Assembly: GCA_900473915.1 (NCBI GenBank)
Contig: UCNG01000007.1
Span: forward strand, 58,252 to 122,251
DNA from: Hyphomicrobiales bacterium
GTDB taxonomy: Bacteria; Pseudomonadota; Alphaproteobacteria; Rhizobiales; Rhizobiaceae
DNA length: 64,000 nt
Direction of reading: 5' to 3'
The position numbers and the translations under genes were made by a program. Under the pieces are notes generated by a model that was not told the origin of the DNA, searched no databases, and worked only from the letters and a program-made list of their open reading frames with translations. Shown piece by piece: positions 57,834 to 64,000 of the stretch (position 1 is its first letter; the number at the start of each line of letters is the position of its first letter).

Positions 57834-59207
57834 ATGGCGCGCGATACGACGGACGAAACGGCACTGACGGGCGTTGAACAACTGGCAACCTATCTGGCTG
57901 GCGGCTGCAAGCCCAAGGATGCCTGGCGCATAGGAACCGAACACGAGAAATTTCCCTTCTATACGGTCGATAACAGCCCAGTGCCCTATGAGGGACCGCG
58001 CGGCATCAAGGCCATACTCGAAGGCATGCAGGCTACGCTTGGCTGGGAACCGATTATCGATGAAGGCAATATCATCGGTCTTGTAGAACCAACCGGACAG
58101 GGCGCAATCTCTCTGGAACCCGGCGGTCAGTTCGAGCTTTCCGGCGCGCCGCTTTCGACAATTCACCAGACATGCCGTGAAGTAAACGCGCATCTGTCTC
58201 AGGTTCGCGAAATCGCCGAACCTCTGGGCATCCGTTTTCTGGGAGTCGGCGGCAGTCCCAAATGGACCCGGGATGAAACGCCTGCCATGCCGAAATCCCG
58301 TTACAAGATCATGACCAACTACATGCCCAAAGTCGGGCATGAAGGTCTGGACATGATGTATCGCACTTCGACCATTCAGGTAAATCTCGACTTCAGTTCA
58401 GAACGTGACATGCGCCGCAAGATGCAGGTTTCGATGAAGCTGCAATCGGTAGCCACCGCGCTTTTTGCGAGTTCGCCTTTCACCGAAGGCAAGCCGAACC
58501 GTCTCCTGTCGTGGCGCTCCAACATCTGGCGCGACACGGACAACCAGCGCTCGGGCGTTCTGCCTTTCGTTTTCTCGGAAAACTTCGGTTTTGCCGATTA
58601 TGTCGAATGGGCTCTCGATGTGCCGATGTATTTCATCCTGCGCGACGGCCATTATCATGACTGCACGCATGTTACATTCCGCCAGTTCATGAACGGCGCA
58701 CTGAAAGGTGAAGTCAGCGATCCGGTTCCCAACATGGGCGACTGGACCAATCACCTTTCAACGCTTTTCCCCGAGGTTCGCCTGAAGCGGTTCCTGGAGA
58801 TGCGCGGAGCCGACGGCGGCCCATGGCGCCGCATTTGCGCCCTTCCAGCCTATTGGGTGGGTTTGCTCTATGACGAAGAAGCCCTGACAGCCGCCGAGCT
58901 TTTGACCAAGGACTGGACGTATGAAGAAGTGCTTGCACTTCGCAACGAAGTTCCAGCCAAGGCATTGAATACAACCTTCCGCGGCAAGCCGCTGGAACAG
59001 ATCGCCCGCGAGACCTTAAAAATCTCCCGTCTGGGCCTTTTGAACCGCAACAAGCTCAACAGTGAAGGCCATGACGAAACTCACTTCCTTGCCCCGCTGG
59101 AAGAAATTGTCGCTGCCGGTGTGACTGATGCCGAACGTATGCTGAAAGCCTATAACAGCGTCTGGGCTGGTTCGGTCGATCCGATCTTCCTGGAATATGC
59201 CTATTGA
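57834..59207 (+). CDS. gshA: glutamate--cysteine ligase, plant/alphaproteobacterial type
   Basis: 457 residues. First step of glutathione synthesis: ATP-dependent joining of glutamate gamma-carboxyl to cysteine. It belongs to the GCS2 family shared by plants and alphaproteobacteria: RIGTEHEKFPFY at the start, EPGGQFELSGAPL, TNYMPKVGHEGLDMM shortened from a longer conserved run, and a C-terminal EALASGVT-like end. AGGGA precedes the ATG. Single gene with a bidirectional terminator. Confidence 0.95.
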   Translation: MARDTTDETALTGVEQLATYLAGGCKPKDAWRIGTEHEKFPFYTVDNSPVPYEGPRGIKAILEGMQATLGWEPIIDEGNIIGLVEPTGQGAISLEPGGQFELSGAPLSTIHQTCREVNAHLSQVREIAEPLGIRFLGVGGSPKWTRDETPAMPKSRYKIMTNYMPKVGHEGLDMMYRTSTIQVNLDFSSERDMRRKMQVSMKLQSVATALFASSPFTEGKPNRLLSWRSNIWRDTDNQRSGVLPFVFSENFGFADYVEWALDVPMYFILRDGHYHDCTHVTFRQFMNGALKGEVSDPVPNMGDWTNHLSTLFPEVRLKRFLEMRGADGGPWRRICALPAYWVGLLYDEEALTAAELLTKDWTYEEVLALRNEVPAKALNTTFRGKPLEQIARETLKISRLGLLNRNKLNSEGHDETHFLAPLEEIVAAGVTDAERMLKAYNSVWAGSVDPIFLEYAY

Positions 59208-59230
59208 GCCTTGAGCCCAAACATCGAGCA

Positions 59231-59263
59231 CAAAGGGCGCGAAATTCGCGCCCTTTGTGTTTT
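59231..59263. terminator. bidirectional terminator between gshA and the L,D-transpeptidase
   Basis: CAAAGGGCGCGAA (59231-59243) and TTCGCGCCCTTTG (59245-59257) are perfect complements, giving at least a 10-bp stem, followed by TGTTTT. The gene on the other side stops three bases further on. Confidence 0.85.
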
Positions 59264-59265
59264 AA

Positions 59266-60015
59266 TCAGCTCGTAACCTGCTGACCCTTCGTTGGATCGG
59301 GTATCACGACAATCGTGCTGCCATCACGCACATTATTATAAAGATCGATCACATCCTGATTGAGCATGCGTATACATCCTGACGATACAGCCTTGCCGAT
59401 GCTCCAGGCTTCCGGCGATCCATGAATGCGGTAAAGCGTATCCCGCCCGTCCTTGTGAATATACATCGCTCTTGCGCCAAGCGGGTTCTTGATCCCGGGG
59501 GGCATTCCGCCATTGGCAATGCTGTAGGGCTCCAGCGATGGCTGGCGGGCGACCATCTCGTCCGGGGGTGTCCAGCGCGGCCATTGCCGCTTATAGGCAA
59601 TTTTTGCGCGTCCCGCCCATGCAAAACCATCACGCCCAACGCCGATACCGTATCTCATGGCTCGCCCGTTGCCGAGCACATGATAAAGATATTTGTTCGG
59701 CGTATCGACGATGACCGTGCCTTTTACTTCGTCTGTCGGATAGTTGACCTCCTGCCGCCAGAACTTGGGATCGACCTTGCTCGTGTCGACCGCAGGAATT
59801 GGGAATTGTTCTTCCGGCAATGCCTGGTACATCAGCGGCACGGGTCGCGAAGGTGCGGGTTGAGGCAGTTTTTTCACCGGCTGTGATGGCTGCGGCACCG
59901 TCGAAACACAGCCCGACAACGCAATGGCGCTGGCACCGATAAGAAAGCCACGACGGCTGAAAGCAGCCTTCGCAAAGCCATGTGCAAGATTGTCTTGGGA
60001 GTTTTTACGCGGCAT
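59266..60015 (-). CDS. L,D-transpeptidase, Tat-type lipoprotein
   Basis: 249 residues. The N-terminus combines a twin-arginine motif (SRRGFLIG, Arg21-Arg22) with a lipobox LSGC (Cys36), so it looks like a folded lipoprotein exported by Tat and anchored in a membrane. A Pro-rich linker follows, then the YkuD domain with His198 (RIHGSPEAW) and Cys214 (SSGCIRM). Activity: peptidoglycan 3-3 cross-linking or protein attachment. It is convergent with gshA and shares its terminator. Confidence 0.92.
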   Translation of the reverse strand: MPRKNSQDNLAHGFAKAAFSRRGFLIGASAIALSGCVSTVPQPSQPVKKLPQPAPSRPVPLMYQALPEEQFPIPAVDTSKVDPKFWRQEVNYPTDEVKGTVIVDTPNKYLYHVLGNGRAMRYGIGVGRDGFAWAGRAKIAYKRQWPRWTPPDEMVARQPSLEPYSIANGGMPPGIKNPLGARAMYIHKDGRDTLYRIHGSPEAWSIGKAVSSGCIRMLNQDVIDLYNNVRDGSTIVVIPDPTKGQQVTS

Positions 60016-60124
60016 CCTGAATCCCTAATAATGGCAGATGCGCGAAAAAAGGAGTTCAAGCTTAAGTCAGCCTTAAGGCCAGGCAATCTCGGCAGAAATC
60101 GGAAAACACCGCGACTGACTGTTG

Positions 60125-61711
60125 CTAAAATAACGATCCCTGATTTCCAGACCCCGGCGATGGCGTCCTTTTGCTTTGTGGAGACTTCGTAGGTTCATTT
60201 TCTTCGTGGCCCGCAACGACCGCCACGTCACCATCGCGAAACCGAACGGACAATGCATCACCAGCCGATACTGATGCAGCCTGCTTTACCGGTTTCCCTT
60301 CTGTATCGAAGACAACCGCGAAGCCGCGATCGAGAACGCTTTCATAAGAAAGCGTGCGCATAAGACGTTCCAACTCCTGACCGCGCCGTTTGGCTCTTTC
60401 AATGAGAAGCCGCACGGCCTGGTCGCGACGACGATCCAGCTGCTCTATCGAGAGGGTCGCAAGCTTCGTGCGTCGCAGTATCGGCTCAGCCGAAAGACGA
60501 CTTGCCCGATGTGAGAAAGCAGTTCGCCGTTCGCGCAGGAATTTCTCAAGCGCACGGGGCAATCGTTGTTCAAGAACGGAAATCTGGCGTTCCAGTTCCG
60601 TGAACCGGCGTTGCAGAAGGCGCGGCGATAATTGTCGCGCATGGCCTTCAAAGTGAACACGCTTCTTTTGCGTATTGACGAACAGTGCCCGCGTAAGACG
60701 CGAAGCCGCTTCATCGAAGCGGCGACGCGGCAAAGCCAACAGTTGGTCTGCTGACGGAAGAGAACGCGCCGCTGAACGATGCATTTGCCGCTTCAGATCG
60801 ATAAAGCGGGACATCGCCGACGAGAGCCGCGCGGATTGCCCAGCCAATGCTGCGACGAGGTCCGCCTTTACAGGAACCGCCATTTCCGCAGCGCCTGTCG
60901 GCGTGGGGGCACGAACATCCGCCGCAAGGTCTATCAAAGTCCAGTCGGTTTCGTGACCGACCGCCGAGATCACCGGTATATGCGATGCAGCAACAGCGCG
61001 CACCACAATCTCGTCATTGAAGCCCCACAGGTCTTCCAGACTGCCACCGCCGCGCGCCACGATCAGCACATCCGGCCTCGGAATGTCCCCGTCTTCGGGC
61101 AAAGCGTTGAAACCATCCACAGCGGCGGCTACTTCCGGCCCGCTCGTCTCGCCCTGCACACGCACGGGCCAGACGATGACATGCAGTGGATAGCGGTCTG
61201 AAATCCGGTGAATAATGTCGCGAATGACTGCCCCGGTTGGTGAAGTCACGACCCCGATCACACGGGGCATAAACGGCAGAAGCTGCTTGACGGCGGGATC
61301 GAACATGCCTTCCGATGCCAGCCGCCGTTTACGCTCTTCTAGAAGCGCCATCAGCGCTCCGGCGCCGGCAGGCTCCATCTGTTCGATGACGATCTGATAT
61401 TTTGAAGAGCCCGGATAAGTGGTGAGCTTGCCGGTGGCAATCACCTCCATCCCTTCTTCGGGCCGAAAACGCAGGCGGCTCATCGAACCGCGCCAGATCA
61501 CCGCTTCGAGCCGCGAACGATCATCTTTCAACGCGAAATAGGCATGTCCCGACGAATGCGGGCCACGATAGCCGGAAATTTCGCCGCGTACGCGCACATG
61601 CCCGAACGTATCCTCTACCGTGCGCTTCAACGCGCCGGAAATTTCGGAAACGCTATACTCGGCCACATTGGACGATGCGCCGGTAAAACTCGAATCGGAA
61701 GCCATGCTCAT
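60125..61711 (-). CDS. xseA: exodeoxyribonuclease VII large subunit
   Basis: 528 residues. Large subunit of the metal-independent single-strand exonuclease. OB-fold first ([39 protein letters not shown] shown in part), then the catalytic domain with [29 protein letters not shown] and [13 protein letters not shown], and a long coiled-coil C-terminus. It ends in a Lys/Ser/Pro-rich tail. Two starts two codons apart (61711, 61705) are possible. The small subunit xseB is not adjacent. Confidence 0.95.
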   Translation of the reverse strand: MSMASDSSFTGASSNVAEYSVSEISGALKRTVEDTFGHVRVRGEISGYRGPHSSGHAYFALKDDRSRLEAVIWRGSMSRLRFRPEEGMEVIATGKLTTYPGSSKYQIVIEQMEPAGAGALMALLEERKRRLASEGMFDPAVKQLLPFMPRVIGVVTSPTGAVIRDIIHRISDRYPLHVIVWPVRVQGETSGPEVAAAVDGFNALPEDGDIPRPDVLIVARGGGSLEDLWGFNDEIVVRAVAASHIPVISAVGHETDWTLIDLAADVRAPTPTGAAEMAVPVKADLVAALAGQSARLSSAMSRFIDLKRQMHRSAARSLPSADQLLALPRRRFDEAASRLTRALFVNTQKKRVHFEGHARQLSPRLLQRRFTELERQISVLEQRLPRALEKFLRERRTAFSHRASRLSAEPILRRTKLATLSIEQLDRRRDQAVRLLIERAKRRGQELERLMRTLSYESVLDRGFAVVFDTEGKPVKQAASVSAGDALSVRFRDGDVAVVAGHEENEPTKSPQSKRTPSPGSGNQGSLF

Positions 61712-61773
61712 CCCATCATTGGCAACCAGAGAGCATGGCCGGTCAAGAAGCCATGCGGCGATTTACTGCGTCA

Positions 61774-62739
61774 TCACCAGCCCGGCAGCAATTCATTGGC
61801 TCGCACCCTCCTCGTACGAACCGCCGGAAACGGCGAAATTTCCGCCGAAGCCATCGCGCCGGGTTGCGGTGACGATATATTGTCTAGACTTTCGATGATA
61901 TGCTGCGCAAGTGCATCTACGACAGCGTTTTGTTTTGCGTGGCCCCGCATGATGCCGATGCCGAATTCCGGCAACATCCCAAACCCGTCAGCTTCACCAA
62001 GCACACGCATACCGGGGCGCAGCGCACATTCCGGCAGCACGGAGATTGCAAGTCCCGAAAGAACTGCGGCCGCGAGGACCGTCGCAGACCAGCTTGTGAT
62101 GATGATGCGATAATCGCGTCTGGCTGCTTCCAGCACATCGATCGCGGCATGACGCCAGATGCAGGTTGGCCGTCCGACTGCAAGCGGCAGCACAGCTTCT
62201 TCATGCACTGCGTGGTTCGCAGATGTGACCCATAGCAACGGCTCAGTTCGGACAACTTCCGAACGACGTTTGTCGTCGCATTGGGTAACAAGGGCAATAT
62301 CCAGTGTTCCACGACGAATCATTTCATCGAGATTGACGGTTGGCTCGCACACGACCGACAATTCGACGCGGGGATTTGATCTCGCAAACCGCGCCATGAT
62401 TTCAGGCAGAAACCGATCGGCATAATCGTCTGGCGTCCCGATCCGCACGTGACCTTCCAGCTGGGTATCGTCAAATGCGGCGATAGTCTCGCCATTGAGC
62501 TGCATCATGCGACGCGCATAGAGCAAAAGCCGCTCGCCTTCTTCCGTGAGACGATTGGTCCTTCCGTCACGCTCGAACAAAGGCTTGCCGATACGCTCTT
62601 CCAGACGCCGCATCTGCATGGAAACAGCGGATTGCGTCTTGAAAACAGCATCTGCGGCACGCGTAAAACTGCCCATATCCGCAATGGCGATGAAAGTCTG
62701 CAACTGATCGAGATCCAGAGGTGTACTCATTGGCGTCAT
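61774..62739 (-). CDS. LysR family regulator, LsrB/VtlR type
   Basis: 321 residues. Winged helix-turn-helix at 9-68 (LDLDQLQTFIAIADMGSFTRA, TQSAVSMQMRRLEERIGKP parts), then the substrate-binding domain with LEGHVRIGTPDDYADRFLPEIM and GLAISVLPECALR. From memory these stretches closely match LsrB of Sinorhizobium and VtlR of Brucella/Agrobacterium, which control small RNAs and small DUF1127 genes in host association. A DUF1127 gene is divergent from it here, which fits. It may be the orthologue or a paralogue, so no symbol is given. Confidence 0.9.
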   Translation of the reverse strand: MTPMSTPLDLDQLQTFIAIADMGSFTRAADAVFKTQSAVSMQMRRLEERIGKPLFERDGRTNRLTEEGERLLLYARRMMQLNGETIAAFDDTQLEGHVRIGTPDDYADRFLPEIMARFARSNPRVELSVVCEPTVNLDEMIRRGTLDIALVTQCDDKRRSEVVRTEPLLWVTSANHAVHEEAVLPLAVGRPTCIWRHAAIDVLEAARRDYRIIITSWSATVLAAAVLSGLAISVLPECALRPGMRVLGEADGFGMLPEFGIGIMRGHAKQNAVVDALAQHIIESLDNISSPQPGAMASAEISPFPAVRTRRVRANELLPGW

Positions 62740-62781
62740 CCATCATTATTATTGAAGAATGACATTAAAAACATTCGTTGG

Positions 62782-62800
62782 AACAATCAATTCTATTGTT
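62782..62800. promoter_or_regulatory. candidate LysR binding site
   Basis: AACAAT (62782-62787) and ATTGTT (62795-62800) form an exact inverted repeat with 7 spacer bases, between the LysR start (62739) and the divergent DUF1127 start (62898). GTTGGA occurs on both flanks. Confidence 0.5.
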
Positions 62801-62897
62801 GGATAAAGCCGCCATCGTAGAGGAAAAGGAGCCGCGAAAGCGAATGACCCTGGCGATAAGGATTACATAGACCCCGCTAAATCAAAGGAGAGCGGAC

Positions 62898-63200
62898 ATG
62901 ACAGCGACAAGCAAGATGACGACCACACACTTACCGGCAGCGAGCGCACCGACTTCCACGCTCACGCAGATGGTGAAAGCCGTGTTTTTGTCGATCGTGC
63001 GTCGCTGGACGTTTTCCTACGGTCGACGGCAAGTGCTGAATCTGAGCGACTTTGACGATCATATGCTGCGCGATATCGGGCTTCGCCGTGAGGATATTTA
63101 CACGGCGGTCCATTATCGCGGGACGGAAGATCCGACCCACATTCTGGGCGAGCTCGCGGATGCACGGCTGCGGATCAAGGCAACACGCCATATCTGCTGA
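62898..63200 (+). CDS. DUF1127 domain-containing protein
   Basis: 100 residues. The first ~40 are Thr/Ala-rich; residues about 50-70 hold the DUF1127 (YjiS-like) core NLSDFDDHMLRDIGLRREDI. Very small DUF1127 proteins bind RNA or influence carbon and phosphate metabolism in Agrobacterium and Brucella relatives; this one is longer than the shortest type. AAAGGAG lies nine bases before the ATG. Divergent from the LsrB/VtlR-type regulator, its likely controller, and closed by a strong terminator. Confidence 0.9.
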   Translation: MTATSKMTTTHLPAASAPTSTLTQMVKAVFLSIVRRWTFSYGRRQVLNLSDFDDHMLRDIGLRREDIYTAVHYRGTEDPTHILGELADARLRIKATRHIC

Positions 63201-63307
63201 AAGGCATCCTCCTGGAGTCAGAGGCCAACTCTCTGAACTCGCAGAGCGAACATCTGGCAGGCGCCACCTTCACATGCCGGGTCCCCTCTCGGCCAGCCTG
63301 CCTTCTT

Positions 63308-63341
63308 GCCCGGCCGCTCCTCCGCTGGCCGGGCTTTTTTT
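63308..63341 (+). terminator. terminator of the DUF1127 gene
   Basis: GCCCGGCC (63308-63315) and GGCCGGGC (63327-63334), a perfect 8-bp stem, followed by seven T residues. Confidence 0.9.
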
Positions 63342-63561
63342 ATGGGCTGGTTTCCGGGAAACAGTTCATTCGCATAACAATCCGCGCCAACCCGACCGCT
63401 TAAAATCAGCGATTGCGGGATAACTGAAATCGCTGTGATTTTTTTCGAAGAAAAGTATTGCGTTCGGTGTTTGAGTTCGCTAGATGGAGGCCGTCGTGAA
63501 TGAGCTAACGCTTCACTCACGCTTGCAAGCCTTCAATCGGAAGGCATTTGCAAATCCCTGC
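63342..63561. other. intergenic region before tRNA-Gln
   Basis: Together with 63201-63307 and the terminator this is a ~360-base gap. No gene is supported. It should hold the tRNA promoter; I see no clear -35/-10 pair. Confidence 0.4.
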
Positions 63562-63635
63562 TGGGGGATAGTTTAAGGGTAGAACAGCGGACTCTGACTC
63601 CGTTAGTCTTGGTTCGAATCCAGGTCCCCCAGCCA
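63562..63635 (+). tRNA. tRNA-Gln (anticodon CUG)
   Basis: 74 bases folding as a cloverleaf: acceptor TGGGGGA pairs with TCCCCCA, anticodon stem GCGGA/TCCGT with loop CTCTGAC giving anticodon CTG, T arm CTTGG-TTCGAAT-CCAGG, discriminator G and an encoded CCA end. CUG reads the glutamine codon CAG. Confidence 0.95.
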
Positions 63636-63745
63636 TTTCTATTTTTCCAATAAAATCATTGACTTAGAAATTGACCGGAACACTTTATCGACTCATAAAA
63701 CCGTAACAACCTGTGGATAACGGTTCTGGCACCAAATTGCAGCAT

Positions 63746-64000
63746 TCAGTTATCGAGAATGCTGACTGCGGCGGTTAGCATGTTACGGATAGTGCTAGTC
63801 GCGTTATTGGGCGACCTGCCAAGCATTTTCTCAAAATCACCGGGATTGATTTGTTCCCTTCTAGATGTTGGATAAATAATTAACTCCTGCATTAAGTACC
63901 CGATGCATAATGTTGCGGAAAATAAAAACTTATCTCCAATATTTAATTCGGATGGATTCTTTAGATGTTTGTTACTTTCCTCTTTTAAAATAATTGGAAG
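63746..64000 (-). CDS. unknown protein, 3' end only (runs off the window)
   Basis: Open from base 64000 to a TGA at 63746: 84 residues, the C-terminal end of a longer gene. The visible stretch includes LKEESNKHLKNPSELNIGDK, LFSATLCIGYLMQELIIYPT and ends MLTAAVSILDN. No family recognised. Codons are AT-ending (ATT, TTA, AAT, GAT), quite unlike the GC-rich neighbours, and the gene faces the 3' end of tRNA-Gln from 110 bases away. This suggests horizontally acquired DNA inserted at the tRNA. It has no start in view. Confidence 0.6.
   Translation of the reverse strand, partial: LPIILKEESNKHLKNPSELNIGDKFLFSATLCIGYLMQELIIYPTSRREQINPGDFEKMLGRSPNNATSTIRNMLTAAVSILDN

Overview
The window reads as a chromosomal segment of an alphaproteobacterium of the order Hyphomicrobiales (Rhizobiales), most likely Brucellaceae (Brucella, including the former Ochrobactrum). 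Grounds: GC-rich coding sequence, family content (DUF2093, DUF4170, DUF1127, short-form HisG with HisZ, plant-type glutamate-cysteine ligase, endonuclease-type MutL, groESL behind a CIRCE element and an RpoH-like promoter), frequent TTG/GTG starts and 4-base stop/start overlaps. It is mostly ordered housekeeping DNA. I see no insertion sequence, prophage or CRISPR array. The only suspect foreign DNA is the last ~360 bases, which turn AT-rich directly behind a tRNA-Gln gene.

Layout. 1-4.9 kb: 3' part of an OxyR-type regulator, a membrane-anchored TsdA-like dihaem cytochrome, guaB, and a P1-family (DmpA-like) peptidase. 4.9-14.8 kb: mutL and a DUF2093 gene run right and meet a left-running envelope operon: pmbA, a CysQ-like phosphatase, a DUF4170 gene, a DUF374-type acyltransferase, waaA and lpxK. 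Divergent from pmbA is a KefB/KefC-type antiporter. 14.8-21 kb: a patatin-like lipase, a pair of M16 proteins (one with zinc ligands, one without), rsmD, and rluB with very long Arg/Gly-rich tails. 21-29.5 kb: tadA, cytochrome b561, a lipoprotein, ileS, a MipA/OmpV outer-membrane protein, ribF and an HAD hydrolase.

29.7-41 kb: an orphan TadG-like protein with a von Willebrand A domain, groES-groEL, an HxlR regulator divergent from an FMN reductase, fumC, a DoxX protein and the overlapping trio hisS-hisZ-hisG. 41-44.6 kb: a LysE-type exporter, 3-methyladenine DNA glycosylase I, an L,D-transpeptidase and an aldo/keto reductase. 44.6-52 kb: glycolate oxidase genes glcD-glcE-glcF, with two inverted repeats ahead of glcD, a divergent LysR gene, a small membrane protein, an FCD-type GntR regulator overlapping a metallophosphoesterase, and an unannotated-looking 46-codon membrane peptide. 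52-57 kb: a glutamine amidotransferase and a four-gene efflux operon (MarR, FUSC, DUF1656, HlyD). 57-64 kb: rsmE, gshA, a Tat-type lipoprotein L,D-transpeptidase, xseA, a LysR regulator of the LsrB/VtlR type divergent from a DUF1127 gene, tRNA-Gln(CUG), and the 3' end of an unknown AT-rich gene running off the window.

The genes fall into functional blocks: lipid A/LPS assembly (waaA, lpxK, acyltransferase), peptidoglycan cross-linking (two L,D-transpeptidases), translation and RNA modification (ileS, hisS, tadA, rluB, rsmD, rsmE), DNA repair (mutL, tag, xseA), redox and stress defence (OxyR, gshA, HxlR/FMN reductase, groESL), and glycolate oxidation. The best leads for something undescribed are the glcD operator pair with a GntR candidate nearby, the 46-codon membrane peptide, the active/inactive M16 pair, the OxyR-linked anchored cytochrome, and the AT-rich boundary at the tRNA.
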